From NCBI GenBank assembly GCA_037176885.1, contig JAWWNJ010000012.1, positions 2,418,001-2,482,000 on the forward strand: a DNA stretch of 64,000 nt, in the 5' to 3' direction. Of the stretch, positions 44,408-54,941 are shown one piece after another. Origin of the DNA: Favolaschia claudopus (taxonomy: Eukaryota; Basidiomycota; Agaricomycetes; Agaricales; Mycenaceae). Made by a program: the position numbers and the translations under genes. Numbering within the stretch: position 1 is the first letter of the stretch; the number at the start of each line of letters is the position of its first letter. Under the pieces are notes generated by a model. That model saw only the letters and a list, made by a program, of their open reading frames with translations, had not been told where the DNA came from and did no database searches.

Positions 44408-46195
44408 CTAGCGCAGTTCCGTCCATCTTGCCACTTCCCGCCGAATGGCCCAGTCCACAGCCTCCTCCACATCCTCTGCAATACAGGTCGGTATGTGCGT
44501 CGGGTTTTCACCGGAGAATACTCCCGTTTTCACTAGAATGGAATCCCAACCCGCTGCGTTTGCCCCCGCGATGTCTGGGAATGTCAGAGAATTTTGGCAG
44601 AAAGAAAAGGAAAACCGAACCCGATTCAGGGTTATCTGGTACAACATCCGTAAGACAAACTCCCCAGGAACATTTATGGACGCACCTCCGACCATGTAAC
44701 TAGAGGAAGATCAGCGAGATTGATGACGGGCAGCAGCACAGAGCACTCACATCGGCGGCAAAGGACAGTGGGCATCATAATCCGGCATTTGTTGCAGATG
44801 TTTCCTCATCACATCTGCGGCAAAGTCGTATGTTGCACGTGAAGGTTTACCAAACTGAACATGGCTTTTAGGTGGATTAGCTGCAAATGGTAGCGTTGCT
44901 CAGGAGAAAACCAACGGATATTCTGAACCTGTTAGGGACTAAGTGGAGACTGAGATTGGGACTGAAAGTTGTATGCACTGCGACAGACCCTGAAAACTGA
45001 CTGAAACGCAGTCTTGAATGCTCCTTGACCCAGCCGAGGCCTGTCGAAATCGGACCGCCAAATCAAATCCGGATTGCAGAAGACAAGATCGATGGGGCGA
45101 GTTTGCTTTTCAAGAGGAATGTAAGGACCTCCGATGAAGCCACCGGACTGTATCACATCGCAAAGGACTTGAACTAAATAGACGTTGGGAACGAGAAGCG
45201 GAAGAATGATCATGCTAACCATCCAGTGCCCAGTTCCTTGGGTCATGAAACACGAAGACGGCAGAAATACGTGTGTCGGAAAAATCCACTGTCTTCAGAT
45301 ATCACGAAGTTTGTGTAGTTTCTTACATACAGCACTGGACAATCTGACCTGAGTGGCTGCACGTTCTCTGTCTGTAAGCTGATGAAATGGCCAGACTCTG
45401 CGGGGTGTGTTCATCAAGGAACAGTAAAAAGCAGAAACATACGAAGGGTTCCAATTCAGAACGTCGTGCGTGGTGTATGCCTGATATAAGCATATGCTGT
45501 AATTCCGGAAACTTCATATTCGCTTAGTTTCTCACTTGATTGAATCCATAGCTGTAAGGTGTTAGAGCAAATCTAAGCGGTCGAGGGATGTGTATACTTA
45601 CTTTTCCGCCGCCCGCCGAACCTGGTCGAATAAAACCCAGCCATTGAAACACTCATGGACCATACCTGGTCGAATTTTCCTCCCAAGACTAGGACTGGTT
45701 CATTGGCGAATCTGTGGGCCATCGATTTAAGGATCGTATGCGCTTGGACATATTGTCGAGGATGAATATTGTGCGGGTGAAGCTTCTCGGTGAGTCGCGC
45801 GCACCGCTCCTCCTCGGTAACTCCACCTCCATTGGTCAACTAAAAGAATTGTCAAGGATTGCGGAAGCAATAGTGCACGTCCTTCACTTCCCATAATGTA
45901 CGGTATTGTCCTTAGCAAAACTTTTTTATGACTTCAAAGCACAACCGATAGGTAGCACGAACATATTGAATGGGTTGTCGCCAGCGAGCTTCGACAAGGC
46001 CCGCTTCGCAGGAGGGAGGACATCTTCTCCGCGTATTAACACACCATCCTGAAGACGCCATCCCGAGGTTCCGCCAAGATCTTAGATGCGGTACGAGTAC
46101 AGAGCACATACTATGTCGAATACAAATGCAAGAGGAGGGGAGCGCCGGTTAGAATGTCTTGTCAGTGACCACTGCGGGAAGGAAAAGAACTTCAT
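44408..46195 (-). CDS. HAD hydrolase of the CECR5 (TIGR01456-like) type
   Basis: HAD motifs are intact after splicing: FVFDIDGVLIRGED (motif I), LTNGGGVTEEERC (motif II) and VGDNPESDIAGANAAGWDS (motif IV), then THIPTCIAEDVEEAVDWAIR. Motif IV is built from two micro-exons (44699-44686, 14 bp; 44635-44621, 15 bp). The N-terminus MKFFSFPQWSLTRHSNRR looks like a mitochondrial leader, but its first eight codons and the ninth codon's first base lie in the terminal repeat of the 4874-bp element. The intron before LTNGGG appears to start GG (45891) instead of GT. Relatives are mitochondrial or cytosolic phosphatase-like proteins of uncertain substrate. The gene is complete but may have had its 5' end changed by the insertion. 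Confidence 0.85.
46166..46169. repeat. 4-bp target-site duplication, left copy
   Basis: tgac directly precedes cactgcggg at 46170. tgac also follows the right end at 51044-51047. Four bases can match by chance, so this supports but does not prove the boundary. Confidence 0.55.
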
Positions 46196-46589
46196 CTGAG
46201 TGCCCGAAAAGCGCTCAGGTGGAGTGTGTTGGAACACTCAGCTGAAGCGCGTCGACACACTCAGCTGAAGCGCCTAAACGGCAGATTTCGATAGTAGAAT
46301 GAAGTCCCTGAAGCACTGTACCTGAGTGCTCCAGACGAACTCGAGTTGAGTCCGGTGAAGCACTTAGGCTGAGCGCTCAGACGGACTCAGATCGAGTGCT
46401 CAACAGCACTTCATGTCAGTTCGCGACTGACTTATGTACAGTACCATTTAATCACCCACAATTTCCATCTATATTTGTATCCGGCTACCTACAACATACA
46501 GTACATAGGCATTCATACGATGAAAACGATCCCTGCGGAAGTTCCCACCAAGTACAAAACACGAGTCCCAAACAACATCGGGTAAGAAG

Positions 46590-48107
46590 TCAATAAATCA
46601 CGAAACTTGGCAGAGTGTTGGACACGCACCCAATTGCGGTTAGCGAAATAGTTTCGTCAAACACTACAATGAGGTCTGAGCTTGTCCGCAATTGATGAGC
46701 AAAAAGCTTAGACAGAAAGATGATAACGTACGCGAGTGTTGGGAAACAAAATGAATCGCGCTCCGCAAGTTGGCGGCGAAGACTACGCCGTTCAACCTTA
46801 GCGTACATCCTTTATCAAAGATAGGAAGAATGAGATGAACAGACACAAAACATACCGAGTAATCAGTGCAGCTGCCGTTGAGCACACAATAATTGCTAGC
46901 GAAGTTGACTGAGATTGCCTCGCCCGGGCCGAAATTCAGCGTGGTGGGAGGAGATATAAGATGAATGAGACAAGAAAGAGATTGAAGGGAGAAACATACA
47001 ATTCATATTTGAGAGCGGGGGTGAGTCGAGCTCTGTGTGACCTAGTAGAACGCGAAACAGTCAGCGCTAGCACTTGGTGCCAAAGATTCTTACCGATTTG
47101 TATCAACTTGGATCGTCACATATCTGGAGCTTAGGATTCAAAGCATCGGTCGAGTCATTCAACGGAAGGCAACTTACCCGAGTTTCAGGAGACGGCGCGG
47201 TAGCCTGAACTGGCAATTTTGAATGGACAGACAGCGGAATAATAAAACATCGACTCAAGTTTTCAGCAAGGCCTTCGCGAACACTGCAAGTGAAAACGGA
47301 TCAGCACATGGACCACATTCAACACAAAAACAAAGAAAGAAAACCCGTTTTGCTCAGATCATTCACACGTGGCGGTGAGTGGATATCCAAGATGCGGTCG
47401 GCGTCGTGCACCCCAGCGGAGCGTGGGTCGTGAATGCGGCAATACCGAGCGCAGCGAGGAGGGTTGACGAGGCGATAGCGGGGTATGTGAAGGTGAAATT
47501 TGAAGATGGTGGGTCGAAGATATCACATTTACGCTGAGTTTTCGGGCGGGATTTGATATCGGCGGACGGGGCGACACGGGACGGCCGGTGAAGAGGAGAT
47601 TGGCGGACATCGCGAGCGTCGAGGCCTCGATGAGGCGAGGTCAGGGATTGATGAGGTGAGCATGCGGGAGAAAGTGCGCCGGTGGACGGCAGGAACTGAC
47701 GAACAAATTAGTTTCCATTGGAAAGTACGAGAGGAAATAATGGGATGGGAAGGGGAGCGGTAGGATACAAGCTGAGGAAGGTATATGGTGAAAGGGAGGC
47801 GACTAGGGATGGGAAGAAGGGTAGAAGAGGGAGGAGACAGTAAAATAATCAAAATCAATGGCGCACCGACTGGGACTCCAATGGCCTCTCTATCTAAACT
47901 GGCATTTCCTTCGTCGGACGCCGCCGATGGCAGTTGGTACCGAAGCAAAGGCTCATAACCAACCAGATTGTCGGTAGCGAACGCGCCATAGGCAGAATGC
48001 TATGGGGCAAGCTCCCTACTGCACGTTATTGAAGCGGAAGGAATTGGTAGGATTACTCACCTCGCAAGCGCTTCATAGAGCACAGGTGGAGGGCTGGAGC
48101 GCGCCAT
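46590..48107 (-). CDS. Unrecognised spliced gene inside the 4874-bp element
   Basis: From ATG 48107 (MARSSPPPVLYEALAR), minus-strand segments with GT..AG introns read HSAYGAFATDNLVGYEPLLR, GNASLDREAIGVP, IFDPPSSNFTFTYPAIASST, LAENLSRCFIIPLSVHS, LPVQATAPSPETRYVTIQVD, RARLTPALKYELNFGPGEAI, VNFASNYCVLNGSCTDYS and LIVVFDETISLTAIGCVSN, stopping at 46590. Several exon joins in the first half are uncertain. I recognise no family; it is not a known CACTA transposase. It may be a captured host gene, or a host gene that the element boundaries enclose. Confidence 0.45.
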
Positions 48108-48457
48108 AAGGGTTCATAGACAACGGTGTTCATCTTCGAAGTGTCTTCGAGCTGCTTTGAATCGAAACGACGCGTCCAAAGTCGCGTGTGGTGCGGATGT
48201 TGTTGACGAGCTGATTTTGCGCGATCACACCCCGATGTTGCGGGAGAGGTGCCAAAAGGCGTGAATAAACAGTTGTCGAGTCATGTTACAGCGTTTGAAG
48301 ACCGAGCGGGGCCGCCGGGGTGGCTGGATGGTCGGCGATGAATCGATGATGGTGGGAGAAGGCAGGACGCGTGCAGTCACACGTGACGTCACAGTCACAT
48401 TGATTGCTGATGCGAGGCGGCTTTTTTTCTTCCAAGTTCTCATCACGCTCCTCCCTT

Positions 48458-49119
48458 CTGTCTCGGTAACCCAGACGTTATAGCGTGACCTGTGAATTGC
48501 TTGAGGGCGGGATTCTTATCTTATCTGACTCGGATTGATCCGGCGGAGTTTCAATAAATGATAAGAGATTTTGAGGTAACGATCACGCTATAACGTCTGG
48601 GGCATTTGGTACAGCAGCACCCCCCATCCTGTCACAGACCCTTTCCTCCTTCCATTTCCTTGCTTGGTGCCCTGGATAGTGCTTGAACATGTACTTTGAG
48701 GTCTTCTCAGTTACCTTGCCTTTTTTCCTCGTCAGATTTGGAGCTGTTGGGACCATTCTGCGGCGTTCAAAATGGCAACTATTTTGGCTGTCCTTCTGCT
48801 GATATCCCCCAATTTGAGTCAAAATAAAAGAAAGAAAAAGCAGCAATCTATTGTGATAGTCCCTGATATTCAGTTCCACAAGCATTAGAGCCTCTTGGGT
48901 GTACTGCAGCAAGATAAACGGTCATTTTGAAGGAGTGTGACACTGAGAGTGTGACGGGACGGGAGGTGTTACGATACCAAATGCCCCAGACGTTATAGTG
49001 TGATCGTTGTCCCATCTTTCCTTATCATTTATTCCGGATCAATCCGAGGGCTGATAAGATAAGAACACGCCCAGAAACAATCCACAGGTCACACTATAAC
49101 GTCTGGGTTACCGAGACAG
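48458..49119. mobile_element. 662-bp foldback-like element nested in the 4874-bp element
   Basis: The ends ctgtctcggtaaccc (48458) and gggttaccgagacag (ending 49119) are inverted repeats. The similarity runs inward about 155 bp to ggcatttggta / taccaaatgcc, with some divergence. The octamer cctccctt flanks both sides (48450-48457 and 49120-49127), an 8-bp duplication. Each arm is itself an inverted repeat, bounded by ccagacgttatag and ctataacgtctgg, so that motif occurs four times. The 360-bp centre has a minus-strand ORF (48912-48583) that runs into the arm and is not convincing as a gene. Confidence 0.88.
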
Positions 49120-49139
49120 CCTCCCTTCGCATCACCGCA

Positions 49140-50450
49140 TATCTGACGGTTCGCTGTGCCCACCTTCGGTATTCTCATCACCCCCAGACCCGCAGGCCGC
49201 AGCTCGTGACAACACGGGATGCTCATTGGCAGCCCGGCTCTTCATCTACGACGGACGTCCCGCTCATGCAATACGAGTCTGCGCGATGTCGACGTCCACG
49301 GCGTGTCCTTGCGCTGGCTGCATCACACATCTCTCTATGGCTCGACGCCTCGGCAGCCTCTCTGAAAGCCTCAAGACCGTCTAAGACCTGGTCCTGGACC
49401 AGGCTGGTCCGTCTTTGGCCCACTCTCAAGCCGTGTCCCTCAACGCCGCATCGTCCGACCTCAGACTAGTCGAATTTCGCCCTCTCGCAACTACTTACTG
49501 AGTACATGTCATCGAGCTATAGGAGGAGGAAATAAGGTGCGTGTACCTCCTCCGTATCTGCAAAATGACCCAATCACGAGTAGTAGCTCGCTACCCCCTC
49601 GACATCGTCTACGCGCTACGTTCTCAATGCCCTCCGCCTTTCCGCCGCTTTCATCAGTTGCGAGCAAGACGCCCGCATTGCTCCTCATTGATCTCGAGCT
49701 TAGCCCTCTCAAGATGGCCCACTCACGGACAATTTCTGCTCTCACCGTGCCGCCGAATTGGGTGACAGAATGCCGCAGAATTTGCTACTGCATTGTATGG
49801 TGAGCTCACTGCTCTCCAAACGCGCTCCCTTCAACTCACCCTTCTCAAAGAAAAGAACACGTCACCACCACGCTTCTCGATGTCCCCCTTGACTTGAGGC
49901 GACGCGAACGTCAGCGATGGCTGTCGTGGTGCAGGTATGTCAATTTCAAACCCGCAAGCTGATAAAGTCAATGTAAATTCACCTTTTCTGTTCTAGATAA
50001 CACCCTACCATGACCGAAGCCGCCGCCGCCGCCGCCGCTCTACCATTCTCTACCTCGTCTCGTCTCGTCTCGACGTGCACGCTGGACATTGCCTCAATGC
50101 TCACGCGTCTCGCCCCCTCACCTCCTCAAGCAAGTCCGCATCATTCACCGCGACGCCAATTTGGCTCACTCCGTCGTTCTCGATCATATATCAAGGTATT
50201 TTTTGTCCCGTCCCAAATTGTCAAAAAAAAATAACTACGATATTGGTCTGACTAGGGAGACTAGTTCTCGATACTCTCAACGACATCCCATCCACAATCC
50301 CCCTCAAACAACATCGCCGCCACAGCCGCTTTCCCTCAGCTCTTTACCCGATACCACGGCACCGCCTTCACCTCAAGTCCCTCTCCTGCGCACTCCTCCC
50401 CGTTCACTCCGTGAGCCCCAGCCTCGACGCCAGCCCAAGTAGTCACCTAC
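49140..50450 (+). pseudogene. Decayed coding DNA, family not recognised
   Basis: Plus-strand segments read like protein but change frame and contain stops. One frame gives MARRLGSLSESLKTV, then a stop, then DLVLDQAGPSLAHSQAVSLN and SDLRLVEFRPLA. Another gives EEEIRCVYLLRICKMTQSR and RYPLDIVYALRSQCP. Further pieces are LQTRSLQLTLLKEKNTS and LDLRRRERQRWL. The order suggests one gene, mostly helical and leucine-rich, broken by several point changes. It lies in the right half of the 4874-bp element. Confidence 0.4.
50019..50038 (+). repeat. GCC trinucleotide run
   Basis: Six to seven uninterrupted gcc units, encoding polyalanine in one frame of a short unsupported ORF. Confidence 0.9.
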
Positions 50451-51043
50451 CCCCCTCAATTTCCGACAGTTTCGGCACCCCGTCCGGCAATCGTACGGTG
50501 TTGCGACCTCTCGCCGTTCCGCTCCAAATTGACCGACTTGGTGCCGAAACGCGCTCGCGCTAATCTTTCGCGATCTTTCTTAGTTCTCCATATCATACGA
50601 ACTTTTTCCATACTGCGGGATCACCTACTCAGTATTTTAGATACTCCCTAGACCGTATTATCACAATTTGGCGAGCATAGGCTTGTTAAATTTCTTTCCC
50701 TCAAAAAGCCAACAAGATAGGTAGTTTAGAAGAAATAACTTCCTGCCCCAATAAAGTGAAGGAATGGCGCTATGAGAGCGAACCCCCTGAGCCACCAGAC
50801 GGCACATCTGGGCCGGACTGAAATGAAGTTCGCCGAACAACGCTCAGGCAGAGCGCCTCAAGTCTGAGTGCGTTGCGGAGCACTCAACTAAAGTGCTCTA
50901 AGATGTAGTGCTTCAGAGACGCTCAAATGAAGTCCCGGAAAAGCACTGAGATGGAGTCCCAAACTAACGCACTCAAGGTGAGTTCGGCTTTTCGGATTTG
51001 AGTGCTTACGCACTCAGATGAAGCGCTTTTCCTTCCCGCAGTG

Positions 51044-51316
51044 TGACGCTACAAACCGCATTAGAGCCCCTCATGAAAGGTTCGGGAACAGAGCAGACCG
51101 TGTCTTTGAATGGATCGGGAAGACAATGGTCCTGGGGGTTTTATTAGGCGCTGGTGCCCGACCCTTAAGAGGCAAGGGTAATTCATGACCGGCGGTGACA
51201 GCGAGAAGTTGCGCGCAGTGTCACACGCACGTGGCGTTGCGTCACGCAGTTGGAGGTTGTCTCTACACCTTGTCTACAGCAGTGGTTGCTCGTTGCCGCG
51301 AGTCGAGTCTGTCACA
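51044..51316. promoter_or_regulatory. Upstream region of the O-fucosyltransferase-like gene
   Basis: The 273 bp between the right end of the 4874-bp element and the start codon must hold the core promoter. No named site is visible; the call is positional. The same frame is open from 51185, so an earlier start is possible. Confidence 0.4.
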
Positions 51317-52930
51317 ATGTCTCCGTTCTCCGCGTCAAAACCCTGCGACTCTCCCTCCGTCGGCATAGAAAAAGGACGTTACAGAATACGGGCCCCATCC
51401 GCGCCGTCCGCAGTCCCGTTGGATCTAGCCTTGAAGCAGTCCGTCCGGAGACGACCACCCAGTCGATACAATACTGGTGTCAGCTCCCTCATGGCGGCCT
51501 TGATTGTTCTGCTCGCTCTCGCTTGTCTCGCCAGCTTCGGATTTGCATACTACCTGTTTACTACGAGGTGGGACACCACAAAACCCCGCTCGCTTCTCCA
51601 TCTCGCTGATGAATCCGCCCAAGTCGTCCCAATTAATTCCTTCCGGCATTCTCATCGTCAATACCACTCTACCGAGAGGTTCCTATCCTATCTACCTCAT
51701 AGCGGTCTGCATAACCAGCGTATCGCATTGGAGAACGCGATTGTACTTGGGATGTTAACCAATCGTACTGTTTTGGTGCCTCCAATCCGTCTGGGTCGCA
51801 AACCACTCCGTTACGTTAATTTCGATTCACTTCACCACGAGCTGATCATCTCTGGCAAAATCGGACTGCGGCATTGTGCTCGGATTGGCTCGAAATTCTT
51901 GCCTCCAGAATGCTTCGATTACTTCGATTACACCCACGTCTCTTCCGCATGGCTGTTCAACTTAACAACTGTCGAAGAATCCCTTCCATTGGTATATCTT
52001 GATGATTTATCGAGCTTTTCAATGCGGAGCAAACTCGACCTATCCCAGTCTGACATCTTCGCATTGCGTGACTTAACACCATACAACTATCGTTTTGTCG
52101 ACACCACCCATAATTCTTCCTCCAAGTTTGTCGAAAGCATATATATATCCGATCTTGCTCGGTATCCCCATCGCCTACTCGAGATTGGAACCTTGTTTGG
52201 CTCCTCTCGACTCCGCCTGAGGGACAAAACCAACAAGATGCTGCGAACTCGTGTACGGCAGTGCATGGATTTCTCCAGTCCCCCGTTGGTCAGCGCTGCA
52301 AATACTATCAGCAAGGCATTAGGCCACCACTTTCTGGGTGCTCATGTCCGGCTCAAGGACGGTTCGTTCGAAGCCAATGCGCAATTGACGCTGCAACAAG
52401 TGTGGTGGAAACTTGTTTGCGATCATCTTCAGTTTAACCTCTCCGAAGCGTCTCACTTGGCGCAGAGCTTACAAGTGTTCTCGCCGCCTACTCTCCGTGC
52501 TCCTCTCCAGAACTCCAGGTATCATAACGAAACCCGCCCCCAGTTGCAGGCACTCGCGTTCCCGACGTTTAGTATGCGCTGCCGTGGGCGCCGACATACT
52601 TCTCCTCACCTAGCTCGTCTGAATCAGCCTTTGTTCATCTCAACGGACGCAAAAAACCCTGCAAGTGATCCGTTGTTCTCTGGGTTTTTACGCACATTCC
52701 CATGCGCCTTTTTCCTTTCCGACTTCGACGTCTACCTGAAGGAGTTGGATCATCTGTGGAATGGATACGATGGGACGCTGCTGAGGTCTTTCTTGATACC
52801 CCTATTGGATGCGTCGGTTGTTGGAAGGGCGTGGGCGGTTGCAGGGACGGACGGCAGTACATTCAGTCAGTTCATCCAAGATGTGTTGTGGACCCAGCGT
52901 CATGGACTTGGTATAGTTGAGCGCGGATAG
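51317..52930 (+). CDS. O-fucosyltransferase-like type II membrane protein
   Basis: A single uninterrupted exon from ATG 51317 gives 537 residues, unusual in this intron-rich window. After a 55-residue basic N-terminus comes one span (MAALIVLLALACLASFGFAY), then a lumenal region. SYLPHSGLHNQRIALENAIV contains the NQR-type motif of the GDP-fucose protein O-fucosyltransferase-like family. VLVPPIRLGRKPL follows. GAHVRLKDGSFEANAQ is the H-x-R motif that contacts GDP-sugar. The end includes LFISTDAKNPASDPLF and a C-terminal SxFSQFIQ box. It likely acts in the Golgi or ER; the acceptor is unknown. Start 51317 is preferred over 51185 because the extra 44 codons lack conserved look. Confidence 0.82.
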   Translation: MSPFSASKPCDSPSVGIEKGRYRIRAPSAPSAVPLDLALKQSVRRRPPSRYNTGVSSLMAALIVLLALACLASFGFAYYLFTTRWDTTKPRSLLHLADESAQVVPINSFRHSHRQYHSTERFLSYLPHSGLHNQRIALENAIVLGMLTNRTVLVPPIRLGRKPLRYVNFDSLHHELIISGKIGLRHCARIGSKFLPPECFDYFDYTHVSSAWLFNLTTVEESLPLVYLDDLSSFSMRSKLDLSQSDIFALRDLTPYNYRFVDTTHNSSSKFVESIYISDLARYPHRLLEIGTLFGSSRLRLRDKTNKMLRTRVRQCMDFSSPPLVSAANTISKALGHHFLGAHVRLKDGSFEANAQLTLQQVWWKLVCDHLQFNLSEASHLAQSLQVFSPPTLRAPLQNSRYHNETRPQLQALAFPTFSMRCRGRRHTSPHLARLNQPLFISTDAKNPASDPLFSGFLRTFPCAFFLSDFDVYLKELDHLWNGYDGTLLRSFLIPLLDASVVGRAWAVAGTDGSTFSQFIQDVLWTQRHGLGIVERG

Positions 52931-53200
52931 CAGTCAAAATGTACATTTATGCTCAGTACGACGCCCGTCGCGCGTTCGGGTCATGATGCAGTTTCCTGAG
53001 CATCGTGAGCAAACGATTGTGAGTCCAATTTCCTTTCTATTATTGTTGTTCGTTATGGCGATGGGGCATCAATTGCTTTGATCAACGCGGCGTCCGGGGA
53101 TGCACCTTTTTGGCGTTGCGAGGGCGATGCTGTGTCGCGCTGGCGAAACCATTTCTTGTACTCTATCTGCTTTCTCTTCGTTCTCGACCTGGTCCTTCCA

Positions 53201-54711
53201 ATGACTCAACCCTCCAGCCCCAAACCCCAGTTCGCTATAGTTGAGCTGCAGGCTCCGGCCTCTCGTCTTAGTCCCTTGCCCTCACCGCGGCCAACGCCTA
53301 ACGGGTTTGTTGTTCCGCCTTCACCTCGCTTTGCGAGCGGTCCTGGAGGCAAACCGGAGGGTATGTCTTGTTATGGTGTGTGTGCCATGTTTTCAGTATT
53401 GTGTTAGGTGAGGGCCTGGACGAGTGGTTCCATGATCTCTCCAAGTTTGAGGGAACATTGGCCGCTATGGCGGCCGCCTCGGCGGAGCCCAAATTCAATG
53501 AGGAGCTGGCCACCATTGAGCAATGTATGATATTATCCGCACTTGTATCTCGATTGATGCTGAATTTTGTTTGACTAGGGTTCAAGGTTTTGTCAGAGCC
53601 AGAGCGGACAGCGGCTTTATATACTCTGCTACAACATTCTAACCAGTCCCAAATCAGGTTTTTTGACTACTGTCTACAATATTTGCACCCACCTAATTGG
53701 GATTCTGATTGCAGGTTTTTGATTGCTGTCTTACAACAAATGCTGGGACCGGCCGGTAGTGTCCCCCTCACAGGTGTGTCGCGCTGTCGGACGAAGAAGA
53801 CTTGCACATTTGACTGACGATTCACGAAAGCCTCACTGGATGGTTCCATCCAAAAGCAACAGGCCAACCGTAACTTGCGCCCAGCAAACCTCAACATCCC
53901 CGTCCCATTCACTCCTGCAACCCCTCAGTTCAATACGCCGCTCTCTGCTGCTCTGCCTAAAGCTCAGATGCCTGAACCTCAAGGCCAGGATCTCCTTGTC
54001 AACCGCCCCGATGAAGGTAGTTGGGCAAACATGGTCAACACGCCCCTTGTCCCCATGTTCCAGAAAACTAACAAAGCCGCCAACCAAAACATTATGCCCG
54101 GTTTACTTAGTCCATCCATGTTCCCGGGCGGCCTCATCAACCCTATGATGCTCAATAGCATGCCTCTGACCCCCGAGGCTCAGTTGAACCAGCTCATGGC
54201 GATGCAGATGATGATGGGGATGGTGCCGCCGGGAATGCCTTTGCCAGCCACCATGCCTCAGCCGCAACCTGCGAAACAACACTCCTCCAAGCCTAATAAT
54301 TGGCGGACTTCGGGTGGCAGGTACGCGGGAAGCGCGCCCCGTAGCGGCGGTTCAAAAAGCAGTGGGGGGAAAGGCGGCAGCTCCAAAGGTGCTTCGAGCT
54401 CGGCCACTCCACCTCAGGATGAAATCGATCCCGAGTTACTCAAGGACGTACCGGCGTGGTTGAGGAGTTTGCGGTTGCACAAATATACTTCGTGCTTTGA
54501 CGGTATGACTTGGGAAGAGATGGTTGTCCTCGACGAGCCTACCCTTGAGGCAAAGGGCATTGCAGCTTTAGGAGCACGGAGACGACTTGTCAAGACGTTC
54601 GATAACGTGAAGAGGAAGATGGGTATGATTCCAGATGAGCCGGAAGCCTCATCTGCCCCCACCAACGGCGACGAAGTTTCAGAGCCAACACCTCCGACAA
54701 CGACTACATAA
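53201..54711 (+). CDS. VTS1: SAM-domain RNA-binding regulator Vts1 (Smaug-like)
   Basis: Five exons (53201-53360, 53408-53524, 53579-53657, 53715-53773, 53831-54711) give 431 residues. The N-terminal part has LDEWFHDLSKFEGTLAAMAA and WFKVLSEPERTAALYTLLQH, as in fungal Vts1. A long middle is rich in Pro, Met, Asn and Gln (LMAMQMMMGMVPPGMPLPAT), then glycine/serine. The SAM domain is at the C-terminus: VPAWLRSLRLHKYTSCFDGM, LVVLDE-type helix and ALGARRRLVKTFDNVKRKMG. The basic ARRRLVKTF helix is the surface that reads Smaug-recognition hairpins. The known role is mRNA decay through Ccr4-Not recruitment. Confidence 0.93.
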
Positions 54712-54941
54712 GCGAAGGTCGGATCTTGTATTTATACGCGGGTTATCTCATGGACATCTCACTCATCCTGGGTCGAAGGAGCTAGCCTTCTCGGTGGAAC
54801 CACATCTGTAAAACAGCCATTTGTTTTCGGGTCTCCCACGAAGCAACAGTGTAATTATGTAACCTCTACTTATCGCAATCATTGCATATTGTCAATATTT
54901 TGTGATGTTTTCCCGCGCCTCACCTTTATCTCTGCACGCTC

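Larger units (their letters stand above)
46170..51043. mobile_element. 4874-bp CACTG-ended element carrying cargo
   Basis: The ends are 34-bp inverted repeats starting cactgcgggaaggaaaag, with two mismatches. Each end continues for about 230 bp as a dense field of short repeats related to gcttcatctgagtgc, in both orientations (46190-46440 and 50800-51043). CACTA/EnSpm elements have CACT(A/G) ends and subterminal repeats like these, although their duplication is normally 2-3 bp and here tgac (4 bp) is the match. No transposase is recognisable. The interior holds a spliced minus-strand gene, a smaller nested element and decayed coding DNA. The left end abuts the HAD gene start, and the right end lies 273 bp from the O-fucosyltransferase start. 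Confidence 0.72.

Noticed and set aside
44260..44703. 147-codon plus-strand ORF
   Set aside because: Antisense to the 3' part of the HAD gene and to its micro-exons.
46170..51043. Two separate short inverted-repeat elements instead of one large element
   Set aside because: The inner edges of the two end regions do not show a second cactgcggg end, so each looks like one end of a single element. A deletion-derived pair cannot be excluded.
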